DNA of 64,000 nt from Clostridia bacterium (GCA_024404025.1 JAKSQP010000001.1:1-64000), one strand, 5' to 3'; counted from the first letter of the stretch, positions 45,125 to 54,487 are shown. Notes: a model not told the origin generated them from the sequence alone. A program made the numbers and translations.

Positions 45125-46075
45125 ATGAAAAAATTTATCGCTGCTCTGCTTGCTGTTTTTGTTCTTTTTGCAATGTGCGGCTGCGAAATCAAACCTGTAA
45201 CGGCTCTTGAAATTTCCGGCACGAAAATCAATTCGGAAATTCTGACTTATTATGCCGATAAGGTTGCCTCAAGACCGTCTGATTACGGACTTGAAGACGG
45301 ACCTTCGGTTGAAGAAATAAAGCCGCTTGCAATAGAACTCTGTAAAAAATATATCGCAATGAACACATGGTTTGCGCAAATGGAGCTTTATCTTACATCG
45401 GCAGAAAAAACGCAGGTGGCACAAAATGTTAATGATATATGGATAAGGGCGGAAAATCATTATAACAAAATAGGCGTTTCAAGGCAGACTCTGACAAAAA
45501 TCAAGACCTCCGAGGCCTATGAAAACAAGGTTTTCGCCGTTCTGTATGACCGGGGTACCGGTGACAGCGAATTCGAGCGGGAGCTGACCGACTATTTTCT
45601 TGATAATTATGTGAGCATCCGTACCGTGTGCGCATATTTCGCATCGGGTGACGGAAAAACGGCAATAAGTCAGCAGGAGAAAAATGAACTGCTTGAAAAT
45701 TTTCGAAAAATCAAGTCACAGTCTATCAGCGGAGCAGAGGCTTTTACGCAGGCATCTCAGGATTACGGCTATGCGGTTTCGGATTCTGTTGTTATCAGCC
45801 GCAATACAGAGGGCTATCCCGACGGATTTTTTGACAGCGCCTTTTCGCAGGGGGCAAATACGGTCAAGATCATTGAATATGATGACTGCGTGTTTGCAGT
45901 ATACAAAGATGACCTGAGATCAAAGGGCGAAGGCGTATATTCAACTTACCGTTCCGCCTGCATCAACGCTCTTTATGAGGCGGATTACGGTGAATATCTT
46001 GATAATTTCATTGCTTCTCTGACAGTTGAAGAAAAAAGTCCGATAGTTAATCGGATTATAAAGAAAGTTAAATAA
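45125..46075 (+). CDS. PrsA/SurA-like lipoprotein without PPIase domain
   Basis: A 316-residue secreted lipoprotein. The signal peptide ends in FAMCGC, a usable though unusual lipobox. Residues 25-200 follow the helical SurA_N/PrsA chaperone layout (TALEISGTKINSEILTYYAD; KLCKKYI-like ELCKKYIAMN), and residues 210-310 form a second helical-beta part. No parvulin peptidyl-prolyl isomerase domain is visible, so it probably acts as a foldase-type chaperone for exported proteins or as a substrate adaptor. The start at 45125 has a GGAAGG site; an upstream in-frame ATG at 45083 overlaps the PHP stop. Confidence 0.65.
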   Translation: MKKFIAALLAVFVLFAMCGCEIKPVTALEISGTKINSEILTYYADKVASRPSDYGLEDGPSVEEIKPLAIELCKKYIAMNTWFAQMELYLTSAEKTQVAQNVNDIWIRAENHYNKIGVSRQTLTKIKTSEAYENKVFAVLYDRGTGDSEFERELTDYFLDNYVSIRTVCAYFASGDGKTAISQQEKNELLENFRKIKSQSISGAEAFTQASQDYGYAVSDSVVISRNTEGYPDGFFDSAFSQGANTVKIIEYDDCVFAVYKDDLRSKGEGVYSTYRSACINALYEADYGEYLDNFIASLTVEEKSPIVNRIIKKVK

Positions 46076-46099
46076 TGACTTTGGTTTCACAAAAAAGTA

Positions 46100-46136
46100 C
46101 GGCGGCTTCGTTCTGAACGAAGCCGCCGCTTGATTT
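46100..46136. terminator. Bidirectional terminator
   Basis: Perfect 13-base stem (46100-46112 with 46116-46128), CTG loop and T-run on the plus side, A-run on the other. Separates the PrsA-like gene from asnA. Confidence 0.9.
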
Positions 46137-46138
46137 TT

Positions 46139-47152
46139 TTACAGCAGTTCTATTCCTTTTGCTTTGCATTCCCTGATCATTTCTTCTGGCCAGACCGATG
46201 CCTGAACCTCTCCGATATGAGCTTTGCGCAGGAAGAACATACACATTCTTGACTGACCGATGCCGCCGCCTATTGAATAAGGAAGCTCGCCGTTGAGAAG
46301 CGCTTTGTGGAACGGAAGCTCTTTTCTTTCCGTGCAGCCTCTGATTTCAAGCTGCTTCATAAGTGTTTCCTCGTCAACTCTGATTCCCATTGACGAAAGC
46401 TCAAGTGCAATATCGAGAACGGGATAATAAACGATAATGTCGCCGTTAAGCTCCCAGTCATCATAGTCCGGAGCTCTGCCGTCATGAGGCTTTCCGCTGT
46501 TGAGAACGCCGCCGATTTTCATAATGAAAACGGCTTTCTTCTCTTTTGCGATCGCTTTTTCTCTTTCTTTGGGCGTGAGGTCGGGATACATATCCTCAAG
46601 TTCCTGGGTAGTGATAAAAGTAATTGCATCGGGAAGAAAATGCTTCTCAACGAAATCATAATCGTCGGAAATATATTTTTCGGTGTGGCGAAGCGCTCTG
46701 TATATTGCACGAACGGCAATTTTAAGAGTTTCTTCCGTTCTGTCCGCTTTGTTTATGTGCTTTTCCCAGTCCCACTGGTCAACGAAAACGGAATGGATAT
46801 TGTCTGTATCTTCGTCACGCCTGATTGCGTTCATATCGGTATAAAGACCTTCGCCGGCTTCAAAGCCGTATTGACCGAGAGCGAGCCTTTTCCATTTTGC
46901 GAGCGACTGAACTATTTCGACATCGCCCGTGTCAATGCCTTTGATGTCGAATCTGACGGGGCGCTCAACTCCGTTGAGAGTATCATTGAGGCCGGAATCA
47001 GCTCCGACGAAAAGGGGAGCCGAAACTCTGGTAAGATTGAGCTGAATGGCAAGGTCACGCTCAAAGAAATCCTTAACTTTTTTTATTGCAAGCTGTGTCT
47101 GACGCTGGGTCAGAAGAGAATGATAGCCCTCGGGAATATAGAGGTTATACAT
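46139..47152 (-). CDS. asnA: Aspartate--ammonia ligase
   Basis: Makes asparagine from aspartate and ammonia with ATP. The 337-residue protein belongs to the AsnA family related to class II aminoacyl-tRNA synthetases. Motifs: [12 protein letters not shown], the substrate-binding [19 protein letters not shown], and the C-terminal [18 protein letters not shown]. It lies 13 bases after the Pr6Pr-like gene, as the second gene of a two-gene unit. Confidence 0.96.
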   Translation of the reverse strand: MYNLYIPEGYHSLLTQRQTQLAIKKVKDFFERDLAIQLNLTRVSAPLFVGADSGLNDTLNGVERPVRFDIKGIDTGDVEIVQSLAKWKRLALGQYGFEAGEGLYTDMNAIRRDEDTDNIHSVFVDQWDWEKHINKADRTEETLKIAVRAIYRALRHTEKYISDDYDFVEKHFLPDAITFITTQELEDMYPDLTPKEREKAIAKEKKAVFIMKIGGVLNSGKPHDGRAPDYDDWELNGDIIVYYPVLDIALELSSMGIRVDEETLMKQLEIRGCTERKELPFHKALLNGELPYSIGGGIGQSRMCMFFLRKAHIGEVQASVWPEEMIRECKAKGIELL

Positions 47153-47165
47153 AGCGGAATGCTCC

Positions 47166-47966
47166 TTATTTTTTCTTTTTGTTTATTCTTTTGTTATGTA
47201 TGGCATTCAGTCCGCAGCCGGCTCCGTAAAATATTCCGAGAAGAAGCACAAAGGCTGCCGCAAGAAGAATAAATCCTGTTGTTGAAGAATATTCCTGACC
47301 CTTGAAAAGCATATCAAACATCTGCTTTCCGTTGAGGAACGGATAGGGATAGAAGCCGTCTTTTGCGCCGAGGATTTCGCACATTACGAAATAGCACATG
47401 GGATAAATGAGATATTTGAGAGTTGTTTTTGCAACGGGGAGCTTCTTGTCCGAAACGGGCAGGAACCAGAATGCCGTGAAAAGAACGGGAGTGATAAGAT
47501 GATTCCAGGTGTTGACTATTGAAGTGAACCACATGGGACCGGTGCTTCTCATAACGCCGAGATTGTCGATTGCTTCTTTGGGGAATGTTCCGCCGCCGAA
47601 GGGAAGAAGAACTGTGAAATAGATAATTCCCGTGATCGCAATGTTGAGAGTGATCGTGCCTCGGAGGACTTCGTTATGAGTGAATTTGTAAAGTTTTTTG
47701 CTTCCGAAAATTCCGAAAGCATAGAGAATGAGATAAACATCAACGAAAATATTCGATTCGTTGGTAAACATTCTTAAGAAGGCTGCGCCGCTTATGTTGT
47801 TTGTGAGGATCTTATTTTCAACGAGATAGTCCATAAACGGACGGAGAACTGCCTCATAGCTGAAGATGTGATGAGCCATAATGAGCAGACCGATGATGCC
47901 GAATAGGAGGCATCCGAAGGCAAAGCCTTTTGTTTCAACTGTTTTCTTTTTCAACCCAATTGCCAC
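47166..47966 (-). CDS. Pr6Pr-like integral membrane protein
   Basis: The 266-residue protein has six hydrophobic segments. Features of the Pr6Pr (FAR-17a/AIG1-like) family include [16 protein letters not shown] (conserved N-x-x-H-x-x-x-P) and a later YPYPFLNGK. Some relatives in animals are threonine hydrolases acting on fatty-acid esters of hydroxy fatty acids; the bacterial function is not settled. The start follows AAAGGTGG and a strong promoter at 47985-48013. Co-transcription with asnA has no obvious reason. Confidence 0.65.
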   Translation of the reverse strand: MAIGLKKKTVETKGFAFGCLLFGIIGLLIMAHHIFSYEAVLRPFMDYLVENKILTNNISGAAFLRMFTNESNIFVDVYLILYAFGIFGSKKLYKFTHNEVLRGTITLNIAITGIIYFTVLLPFGGGTFPKEAIDNLGVMRSTGPMWFTSIVNTWNHLITPVLFTAFWFLPVSDKKLPVAKTTLKYLIYPMCYFVMCEILGAKDGFYPYPFLNGKQMFDMLFKGQEYSSTTGFILLAAAFVLLLGIFYGAGCGLNAIHNKRINKKKK

Positions 47967-47984
47967 CTTTAAAATAATAATAAA

Positions 47985-48013
47985 ATTATAGAATAGGAGA
48001 TACCAAAAGTCAA
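47985..48013 (-). promoter_or_regulatory. Promoter of the Pr6Pr-asnA unit
   Basis: On the minus strand TTGACT (48013-48008), 17-base spacer, TATAAT (47990-47985), 19 bases before the ATG. Confidence 0.8.
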
Positions 48014-48141
48014 GAAAAATGTGATTATCGGCTGATTATTATTTTGACCGGACAAAATAAACACACAAAATTCAAAAAATATCTTTATTCCTGAAAAATT
48101 TTGATGTATAATATAAAAAAATCTTTTCAGGAGAGATTCAG

Positions 48142-48465
48142 ATGGAAAAAATCAGACTTTTCATTGCAGGCGAAGAATATAATATCGGCACAGATGATGA
48201 CCTTGATTATGTTGCAGGCATCGGAGAAGAGCTTGATAAAAAAATCACCGAGCTTATGCAGAATAATTCGAGAATTTCAGTCACTCAGGCAGCCATTGTG
48301 ACGGCGCTTGAATATGCCGACCTTTATAAAAAATCCGAAATCACTTCCGAAAACCTCAGAAATCAGATCCAGGGATATCTTGAGGATGCTGCAAGAGCAA
48401 GAACAGACGCTGAAATTTCAAAGCGTGAATGCGAAAGGCTTGCAAAAGAACTTAAGAACAGATAA
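48142..48465 (+). CDS. zapA: Cell division protein ZapA
   Basis: The 107-residue cytoplasmic protein has the ZapA N-terminal fold (EKIRLFIAGEEYNI, then DYVAGIGEELDKKI) and a C-terminal coiled coil from about residue 65 (ARARTDAEISKRECERLAKEL). ZapA stabilises FtsZ filaments at mid-cell. AGGAGAG lies before the ATG. Its stop overlaps the U32 gene start (TAATG), giving translational coupling. Confidence 0.93.
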   Translation: MEKIRLFIAGEEYNIGTDDDLDYVAGIGEELDKKITELMQNNSRISVTQAAIVTALEYADLYKKSEITSENLRNQIQGYLEDAARARTDAEISKRECERLAKELKNR

Positions 48466-50495
48466 TGGCTGAAATTCTTGCTCCGGCAGGGAGCTTTGAT
48501 TCGGTTATTGCCGCCGTCAGATGCGGAGCCAATGCCGTTTATCTCGGAGGAAAAAGCTTCAACGCACGAAGAAATGCGTCGAATTTTTCCGATGAAGAGC
48601 TGAAAAAAGCGGTTGATTATTGCCACGCAAGGGGAGTAAAGGTGTATCAGACGCTCAACACCCTTGTGAGCGATGATGAATTTGAAGAAGCTTATGATGC
48701 AGTCAAGTGCGCCTGTGAATGTAATGTTGATGCGCTTATTCTGCAGGATACAGGACTCGCCGCCCTCGTGCGCCGGGTCTCTTCGTCTATGCCGATGCAT
48801 GCTTCAACGCAGATGTCCGTGCAGAGCATAGAGGGAATCCGTATGCTTGAAAAAATGGGCTTCTCCAGAGCCGTGCTTCCGAGAGAGCTTTCCGAAAAGG
48901 AAATAAAAGAAATATCATCCCGGACAGAGATCGAGCTTGAATATTTTGTTCACGGTGCGCTGTGTATGTGCGTTTCGGGGCAATGCCTGATGAGCTCCGT
49001 GCTCGGCGGCAGAAGCGGAAACAGAGGCCTCTGCGCTCAACCGTGCAGGTTGCCGTTCGGAGTGAACGAAAGCGGCGGAAATGCTTTGAGCCTTAAGGAT
49101 TTATCGCTTGTTGACGAGCTTTCGAGGCTTGAGGATGCAGGGGTTTGTTCGTTTAAAATTGAGGGCAGAATGAAGCGCCCGGAATATGTTGCCGCCGCAG
49201 TGACCGCCTGCCGCAACAGCCTTAACGGAACTCCGGATAATTCAATCAATGAAGCCCTCAAGGCGGTTTTTTCCCGTTCCGGCTTTACAAAGGGATATTT
49301 TGAAGGCAGGCTCGGAAAGGATATGTTCGGCATTCGCAGAAAAGAGGATGTTGAGGGTGCATCCGGCGTTCTTTCTTCCCTTGAAAAACTCTATGAAAAA
49401 GAAAAGCCGCTTATTCCCGTTTCGCTTTCAATGAAATTCAGATGCGGAGAAAAAATGCTTCTTGAAGTTTCATCCGGCGGACTTTCGGTCAGGATTCAAT
49501 CCGGCTTTGCTCCCGAAAAGGCACTCAACCGAGCTATTTTGAAGGAGGAACTTGAAGAAAGGCTTTCAAAGTGCGGCGGTACGCAGTTTTATATACATAA
49601 TATATATGTCGATTTTGAAGAAGGGCTGAATGCTTCCGTTTCTGCAATCAATGCGCTGCGCCGTGAAGCTTTTGAAGCGCTTGAACAGCTTCTTACGGAG
49701 AGAAAAGAAAAAACGGTCAAAAGCTATGAATTCAATCCCGGAAAGCATATTGCCGCCGTTCCGCGGATCCACGCAAGGTTTTTCGGCGAGGAACAGATAC
49801 CCGAAAAACTTGACGGAATTTCAAGAGCCGTTGTTCCTCTTGAAACCTCCTGCGAAACGATAAATAAGCTCAAGTCGGCGGGGATAGAGGTTGCGGCGGA
49901 AATCCCGCAGGCAGTTTTCTCAAATTATGAAAAATATATTTCGCAGCTTTCCGCAAAGAATTTTGATCTTGCATGGATATGCACTCTTGACGGAGCGGGA
50001 ATCGCAGAAAAGGCGGGAAAGCCTTTTGCCTGCGGATTCGGAATGAATATCTTCAATTCATCCGCTCTTGAAGAAATGAAATCGCTCGGCGCAGAGGATG
50101 CCCTGCTTTCATGCGAATGCACTCTGAAGCAGGTTTCGGGGCTCGGCGGCGAGATTCACAGAGGACTTATGATCTACGGCAGAATCCCGCTGATGGTCAC
50201 GAGAAATTGCCCGGTAAAGAATAAAATTTCCTGCACGGAATGCAAATCAAAAAGCCACCTTCTTGACCGGATGAATGTTGAATTCCCCGTAGTCTGCAAA
50301 AACGGATGCAGTTATATTCTGAATTCAAGGCCGCTCTGGATGGCAGACAAGGCGGTTTCGGGAATTGATTTCGGTTTGATGTATTTTACGATTGAATCAA
50401 AAGAGGAAATTGCAGAGGTAATAAAGGCATATTCTCTGCATTCCCCGGCAGACGGCGAATTTACAAGAGGACTTTATATCAAGGGCGTTTTATAA
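48465..50495 (+). CDS. U32-family peptidase (RlhA/collagenase-like) with C-terminal DUF3656-type region
   Basis: A 676-residue enzyme with an N-terminal barrel (LAPAGSFDSVIAAVRCGANA, AVYLGGKSFNARRNA) and the U32 signature ELEYFVHGALCMCVSGQC, then SVLGGRSGNRGLCAQPC, which supplies conserved cysteines for an Fe-S cluster. Members such as RlhA hydroxylate 23S rRNA and related ones modify tRNA, so RNA modification is as likely as proteolysis. The longer C-terminal half (residues 350-676) with CPVKNKISCTEC carries further cysteines. Coupled to zapA. Confidence 0.88.
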   Translation: MAEILAPAGSFDSVIAAVRCGANAVYLGGKSFNARRNASNFSDEELKKAVDYCHARGVKVYQTLNTLVSDDEFEEAYDAVKCACECNVDALILQDTGLAALVRRVSSSMPMHASTQMSVQSIEGIRMLEKMGFSRAVLPRELSEKEIKEISSRTEIELEYFVHGALCMCVSGQCLMSSVLGGRSGNRGLCAQPCRLPFGVNESGGNALSLKDLSLVDELSRLEDAGVCSFKIEGRMKRPEYVAAAVTACRNSLNGTPDNSINEALKAVFSRSGFTKGYFEGRLGKDMFGIRRKEDVEGASGVLSSLEKLYEKEKPLIPVSLSMKFRCGEKMLLEVSSGGLSVRIQSGFAPEKALNRAILKEELEERLSKCGGTQFYIHNIYVDFEEGLNASVSAINALRREAFEALEQLLTERKEKTVKSYEFNPGKHIAAVPRIHARFFGEEQIPEKLDGISRAVVPLETSCETINKLKSAGIEVAAEIPQAVFSNYEKYISQLSAKNFDLAWICTLDGAGIAEKAGKPFACGFGMNIFNSSALEEMKSLGAEDALLSCECTLKQVSGLGGEIHRGLMIYGRIPLMVTRNCPVKNKISCTECKSKSHLLDRMNVEFPVVCKNGCSYILNSRPLWMADKAVSGIDFGLMYFTIESKEEIAEVIKAYSLHSPADGEFTRGLYIKGVL

Positions 50496-50596
50496 TAATA
50501 ATGTAAATAATTAAAATTATATATTTTTGTTCAGTATGACGAATAACGGAATGCGGAACAACAGAATATATGTTGGATAAAACTTCGAAAAAGGAC

Positions 50597-50625
50597 TTGA
50601 CGGCAGAGGGAGAATGTGTTATCAT
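50597..50625 (+). promoter_or_regulatory. Promoter of the rpmG-secE-nusG unit
   Basis: TTGACG at 50597-50602, 17-base spacer and TATCAT at 50620-50625. The 130-base leader that follows contains GGTCCGT/ACGGAC arms (50693-50699 with 50726-50731) that could fold. Confidence 0.75.
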
Positions 50626-50761
50626 ATCTCTACCTCTGCAAAAGGGTTCTTTTTTTGCGCCCACTTTTTTAAAAAAAGAGCAGAGGGAGGCCGGTCCGTC
50701 AAGAATTGCCTGATAGATTCGAGGAACGGACTAATAATTCCGAATAATGGAGGTGCCGCTC

Positions 50762-50926
50762 ATGGCTGCTAACGGTAAAAGAGTCAAGATTACACTTGCT
50801 TGCACCGAATGCAAACAGCGCAATTACAACACAATGAAAAACAAGCAGAACACTCCGGACAGACTTGAAATGAACAAGTATTGCCGTTTCTGCAAAAAAC
50901 ACACTCTTCACAGAGAATCTAAGTAA
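50762..50926 (+). CDS. rpmG: 50S ribosomal protein L33
   Basis: A 54-residue zinc-type L33: [20 protein letters not shown] begins the protein, and the pairs CTEC and CRFC (residues 14-17 and 41-44) form the zinc site. It is too short to stand out among longer frames. GGAGGTG lies before the ATG. The classic order rpmG-secE-nusG follows with 17-base gaps. Confidence 0.95.
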   Translation: MAANGKRVKITLACTECKQRNYNTMKNKQNTPDRLEMNKYCRFCKKHTLHRESK

Positions 50927-50943
50927 AGCGGGAGGATCGACTT

Positions 50944-51333
50944 ATGGCAAAAAAGGAAATTTCCGAAGCTGCCCAGAAAGTTGCTGCCGCTGAAAAAAGC
51001 AAGCAGAAGAAGCCTGCAAATCCCAATGGAAACTGGTTCGTAAGAGCCGGCAAAGCTATCAAGAAGTTCTTTAAAGACCTCAAAGGCGAGATCAAAAAGA
51101 TCGTTTGGCCGGACGGAAAAACCGTTCTTAAGTCAACTCTCGTAGTTATCTTTACGGTTGCGGTTATAGGCCTTGCAATCTTTGCCGTTGACTGGCTTCT
51201 CACAAACGGTCTTCAGCTTCTCAAGGATGCAGCAAAGAATGCTGCTGACGGTAGCGCCGAAACAACTGCCGCTGCAGTTGAAGCAACAGTTGCAGGAGTA
51301 ATAAATTCTGTTGGCAATTGGGTAATAAGCTGA
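50944..51333 (+). CDS. secE: Preprotein translocase subunit SecE
   Basis: Essential membrane subunit of the SecYEG channel. The 129-residue protein has a charged N-terminal part, the conserved FFKDLKGEIKKIVWPDGKT amphipathic helix at about residue 40, and one membrane helix (VVIFTVAVIGLAIFAVDWLL). Compared with the usual about 60-75 residues it has extra Lys/Ala-rich residues at the front and about 45 Ala/Thr-rich residues after the helix, both probably disordered. Confidence 0.95.
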   Translation: MAKKEISEAAQKVAAAEKSKQKKPANPNGNWFVRAGKAIKKFFKDLKGEIKKIVWPDGKTVLKSTLVVIFTVAVIGLAIFAVDWLLTNGLQLLKDAAKNAADGSAETTAAAVEATVAGVINSVGNWVIS

Positions 51334-51349
51334 CCGGGAGGATTGAGTT

Positions 51350-51898
51350 ATGTCTGCTGACGCAAAGTGGTTTGTAGTTCATACTTATTCCGGCTACGAA
51401 AACAAAGTGGCTTCCAGCATCGAAAAGATGGCTGAAAACCGCAAAATGCAGGATCAGATTCTCGAGGTCAAAATCCCCACGGAAAAAGTTGTTGATGCCG
51501 AAAAGAAAAAAGAGGTTGAACGCAAGCTGTGGCCGGGTTATGTTCTCGTTAAGGTAGCAGTTACTTATGATCAGGATAATCGCCCCGCAATGAGCGATGA
51601 AGCATGGCTTCTTATCCGAAACACAAGAGGTGTTACCGGTTTCGTAGGTCCTGAAAACAAGGCAATTCCCCTTACCGACGAAGAAGTTATCAGGCTCGGA
51701 GTCGAAAAGAAGGTTGTTGAAGTATCCTATGCAGTCGGCGATATGGTTAACATCATTGCAGATTTGTTTGAAGGATTTTCGGGAATTGTTGAAGAAATCG
51801 ACCTTGATGAAAACAAGGTTAAGGTTTCGGTGTCCGCTCTCTTTGGTAAGAATACAATTGTTGAGCTTGAGCTTGACGATGTTGAGCTTGCCGAATAA
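51350..51898 (+). CDS. nusG: Transcription termination/antitermination protein NusG
   Basis: The 182-residue protein opens with WFVVHTYSGYENKVASSIE (NGN domain) and has LWPGYVLVKV and RNTRGVTGFVG; the C-terminal KOW domain reads VGDMVNIIADLFEGFSGIV. It binds RNA polymerase and links transcription to the ribosome. GGGAGG precedes the start; it is 16 bases after secE. Confidence 0.97.
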   Translation: MSADAKWFVVHTYSGYENKVASSIEKMAENRKMQDQILEVKIPTEKVVDAEKKKEVERKLWPGYVLVKVAVTYDQDNRPAMSDEAWLLIRNTRGVTGFVGPENKAIPLTDEEVIRLGVEKKVVEVSYAVGDMVNIIADLFEGFSGIVEEIDLDENKVKVSVSALFGKNTIVELELDDVELAE

Positions 51899-51972
51899 TC
51901 ACGGTAATTTGAGGGCTATGCCCTTTCAAATTTAGCGCTTCGGCGCAGTCGTGCGAGGTTTCGCATCGGCTT
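51899..51972 (+). other. Spacer between nusG and rplK with hairpins
   Basis: The region holds a stem AATTTGAGGGC/GCCCTTTCAAATT and small GC hairpins (GCGCTTCGGCGC, TGCGAGGTTTCGCA) but no T-run after them. It may be the start of the L11 leader or a weak attenuator. Confidence 0.4.
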
Positions 51973-51973
51973 C

Positions 51974-52014
51974 GTGGGAGGAGCAAAAATCATAATTGCT
52001 CCGCCATTCACCAC
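51974..52014 (+). promoter_or_regulatory. Possible ribosomal protein L1 binding leader before rplK
   Basis: A GTGGGAGGA motif at 51974-51982 is followed by GAGCA/TGCTC arms and closed by CCAC at 52011-52014. The same GTGGGAGGA ... CCAC(A) arrangement recurs before rplA. In bacteria L1 represses its own operon by binding an mRNA site that mimics 23S rRNA, so this is a plausible target. Confidence 0.5.
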
Positions 52015-52036
52015 ATTTTATGGAGGTTAATTAGTT

Positions 52037-52462
52037 ATGGCACAGAAAGTTGTTGGCTTAATTAAATTACAGATTCCCGCAGGCAAGGCCACTCCGGCTC
52101 CCCCTGTAGGTCCTGCTCTCGGTCAGCACGGCGTTAACATCATGGCTTTCACAAAGGAATTCAATGAGCGCACAAAGAATGATATGGGCCTCATCATTCC
52201 CGTTGTTATCACCGTTTATGCAGACCGCACATTCTCGTTCATCACAAAGACACCGCCCGCAGCAGTTCTTATCAAGAAGGCTTGCGGAATTGAAAGCGGT
52301 TCGGGCGTTCCCAACAAGACCAAGGTTGCATCCATCACAAAAGAACAGGTTCGCAAGATTGCCGAGCAGAAGATGCCTGACCTCAACGCAGCTTCAGTTG
52401 AAGCAGCTATGAGCATGGTAGCAGGTACTGCACGCAGCATGGGCGTTACTGTTGTTGACTGA
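52037..52462 (+). CDS. rplK: 50S ribosomal protein L11
   Basis: The 141-residue protein has the standard pattern: [30 protein letters not shown], split here as [12 protein letters not shown] then [11 protein letters not shown], with the proline-rich hinge, and a C-terminal RNA-binding domain ending MGVTVVD. It forms the GTPase-associated centre with 23S rRNA. TGGAGG lies 11 bases before the ATG. Confidence 0.97.
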   Translation: MAQKVVGLIKLQIPAGKATPAPPVGPALGQHGVNIMAFTKEFNERTKNDMGLIIPVVITVYADRTFSFITKTPPAAVLIKKACGIESGSGVPNKTKVASITKEQVRKIAEQKMPDLNAASVEAAMSMVAGTARSMGVTVVD

Positions 52463-52472
52463 TTTTGCAAAC

Positions 52473-52501
52473 TGTGGGAGGAAAAATCCGATTTAACCAC
52501 A
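52473..52501 (+). promoter_or_regulatory. Second L1-type leader motif before rplA
   Basis: TGTGG (52473-52477) pairs with CCACA (52497-52501) enclosing GGAGGAAAAATCC. It repeats the GTGGGAGGA motif of the site upstream of rplK. Confidence 0.5.
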
Positions 52502-52523
52502 TGATTGGGAGGAAAAATTTATT

Positions 52524-53231
52524 ATGAAACACGGAAAGAAATATAATGAAAGTGCAAAGCTCGTAGAAAAGTCAACTCTCTACGATCCCGCTGATGCACT
52601 TGAGCTTGCAGTTAAGACCGCAAGCGCTAAATTTGACGAGACAGTTGAAGTCCACATCCGTCTTGGTGTTGACTCACGTCACGCTGACCAGCAGGTTCGC
52701 GGCGCTGTTGTTCTTCCTAACGGAACAGGCAAAACTGTCAAAGTTGCAGTTTTTGCTAAGGGTTCAGATGCTGATGCAGCAACAGCTGCAGGCGCAGAAA
52801 TCGTCGGCGCAGAAGACCTCGTTGCAAAGATCCAGGGCGAAGGCTTTATGGATTTCGATGTTGCTATTGCAGCACCTAACATGATGGGTCTTGTTGGCCG
52901 TCTCGGTAAGGTCCTCGGTCCCCGTGGACTTATGCCCAGCCCCAAAGCAGGCACAGTTACCCCTGATGTTGCAAAGGCAGTAACAGAAGCTAAAGCCGGT
53001 AAAATCGAATACCGTCTTGACAAAACAAACATTATCCATTGCCCCATCGGCAAGGCATCATTCGGCGCAGAGAAGCTCAGCGAAAACTTCAACACTCTTC
53101 TTGATGCAGTTATCAAGGCAAAGCCCGCTGCAGCAAAGGGTCAGTATATCCGCTCCTGCGTTCTTGCAACAACAATGGGCCCCGGCGTTAAGGTTAATCC
53201 CAACAAGGTCGGAACTGCTGTTGAAGGCTGA
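52524..53231 (+). CDS. rplA: 50S ribosomal protein L1
   Basis: The 235-residue protein starts [16 protein letters not shown] behind GGGAGG and contains [13 protein letters not shown], then [18 protein letters not shown], the L1 signature. L1 forms the mobile stalk that guides tRNA exit and represses translation of its own operon. It follows rplK by 61 bases, which hold the L1-type motif. Confidence 0.97.
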   Translation: MKHGKKYNESAKLVEKSTLYDPADALELAVKTASAKFDETVEVHIRLGVDSRHADQQVRGAVVLPNGTGKTVKVAVFAKGSDADAATAAGAEIVGAEDLVAKIQGEGFMDFDVAIAAPNMMGLVGRLGKVLGPRGLMPSPKAGTVTPDVAKAVTEAKAGKIEYRLDKTNIIHCPIGKASFGAEKLSENFNTLLDAVIKAKPAAAKGQYIRSCVLATTMGPGVKVNPNKVGTAVEG

Positions 53232-53256
53232 TTATTGAACTTTTTTAAAAAAGTTC

Positions 53257-53285
53257 TTGACAAAGGTATATTGCTGTGGTAATAT
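53257..53285 (+). promoter_or_regulatory. Promoter of the rplJ-rplL unit
   Basis: TTGACA at 53257-53262, 17-base spacer and TAATAT at 53280-53285, just after a GAACTTTTTTAAAAAAGTTC palindrome (53237-53256) that may end the rplA transcript. Confidence 0.85.
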
Positions 53286-53289
53286 ACCT

Positions 53290-53420
53290 ATGCTGTTCTT
53301 TTTAAGACAGCAGGTGCTTTTCGCATAATGGTTATTAAACCGCCTGCCGAGAGAGGATGCATAGAAAAAGTAATTTTGCTATGTTATGCCCTTTCTGCGG
53401 TTTGCGGAAAGGGCTTTAAT
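53290..53420 (+). ncRNA. L10 leader with intrinsic terminator/attenuator
   Basis: The 170-base stretch between promoter and rplJ contains ACAGCAGGTG and CCTGCCGAGAG segments like those of the L10 ribosomal leader, bound by L10(L12)4 to control rplJL. It ends in a hairpin (53388-53398 with 53404-53414) followed by TTTAATT, resembling a terminator that could be formed or blocked by the leader fold. No protein is encoded in it. Confidence 0.75.
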
Positions 53421-53458
53421 TATTTCGTTTAGTATTCCGCATGGAGGTGAAAAAATAA

Positions 53459-53995
53459 ATGCCCAGTGAAAAAGTTTTAGAGCAGAAGAAGGCAGTCGTT
53501 GCTGACCTTACAGAGCAGCTCAAAGGTTCAGTTGCAGGTGTTGTTGTTGATTATAAAGGCATCACAGTTGCTGATGATACCAAGCTTCGTAAGGATCTCC
53601 GTGAGGCAGGCGTTAAGTATTCGGTAGTTAAGAATACTCTCCTTGGTCTCGCAGCAAAGAACGCAGGTCTTGATGATCTTGCAAATGTTCTTGAAGGAAC
53701 AACAGCTATCGCTATCAGCCCTGAGGATCATACTGCTGCTGCAAGAATCCTCTCCAAGTTTGCTGATACTCACAAGAATTTTTCAGTTAAGAGCGGTTAC
53801 CTTGAGGGTAAGGTAGTTGACACAGCTACTATCGACTCTCTTGCAAAGCTCCCCACAAGAGAAGTTCTTCTTGCAACTGTTTGCAACGCATTCAATGCAC
53901 CCATCGCATCCTTCGCCCGTGCTATTCAGGCTATTGTTGATAAGGGCGGCGAAGCAGCTCCCGCAGCTGAAGCAGAAGCTCCTGCAGAAGCATAA
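53459..53995 (+). CDS. rplJ: 50S ribosomal protein L10
   Basis: Stalk base protein of 178 residues. It starts MPSEKVLEQKKAVVADLTEQ behind GGAGGTG and has VVDYKGITVADDTKLRKDLR and VVKNTLLGLAAKN. The C-terminal helix (APAAEAEAPAEA) is Ala/Glu-rich, as is common. It carries the L12 dimers and represses its own mRNA through the leader at 53290-53420. Confidence 0.97.
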   Translation: MPSEKVLEQKKAVVADLTEQLKGSVAGVVVDYKGITVADDTKLRKDLREAGVKYSVVKNTLLGLAAKNAGLDDLANVLEGTTAIAISPEDHTAAARILSKFADTHKNFSVKSGYLEGKVVDTATIDSLAKLPTREVLLATVCNAFNAPIASFARAIQAIVDKGGEAAPAAEAEAPAEA

Positions 53996-54036
53996 AATTT
54001 TAAAATTAAAAACTATTATAATTGGAGGAAATTAAA

Positions 54037-54414
54037 ATGGCATCAGAAAAGATTAATGCTATAATCGAAGAAATCAAAGTTCTTACAGTTCTTGAGCTTT
54101 CAGAGCTCGTTCATGCAGTAGAAGAAGAGTTCGGCGTTTCCGCCGCTGCTGCTGTTGCAGTTGCTGCTCCCGCAGAAGCAGGCGCTGCTGCCGCTGAAGA
54201 AAAGACCGAATTTGATGTTATTCTCGCTGAAGTTGGCGCAGAAAAGATCAAGGTTATCAAGGTTGTTCGTGAGCTCACAGGTCTCGGCCTTGCAGAAGCT
54301 AAGGCAGTTGTTGACGGCGCTCCCAAGGCAGTTAAAGAAGCTGTTTCCAAGGAAGATGCTGAAGCTGCAAAGGCAAAGCTTGAAGAAGTCGGCGCAAAGG
54401 TTGAACTTAAATAA
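54037..54414 (+). CDS. rplL: 50S ribosomal protein L7/L12
   Basis: The 125-residue acidic stalk protein begins [20 protein letters not shown]; an Ala-rich hinge (residues 35-55) joins it to the C-terminal domain [20 protein letters not shown] and [20 protein letters not shown]. The ATG at 54037 follows TTGGAGG. It recruits translation GTPases. The gene is followed by a terminator rather than by rpoBC. Confidence 0.97.
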   Translation: MASEKINAIIEEIKVLTVLELSELVHAVEEEFGVSAAAAVAVAAPAEAGAAAAEEKTEFDVILAEVGAEKIKVIKVVRELTGLGLAEAKAVVDGAPKAVKEAVSKEDAEAAKAKLEEVGAKVELK

Positions 54415-54427
54415 GTTTGATTTTTCA

Positions 54428-54463
54428 AATCGGTGTGGCTTTCGGGTCACGCCGATTTTTTTA
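54428..54463 (+). terminator. Terminator after rplL
   Basis: Twelve-base stem with two G-U or mismatched pairs (54428-54439 with 54446-54457), then a run of T. It closes the rplJL unit. Confidence 0.8.
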
Positions 54464-54487
54464 TTTTCAATTTATTTAAAACATATC

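Noticed and set aside
50496-50761. Possible tRNA gene near rpmG
   Set aside because: tRNA genes often sit near secE in Bacillota, but no T-arm (GGTTCGAATCC-like) or cloverleaf was seen here; only promoter and leader.
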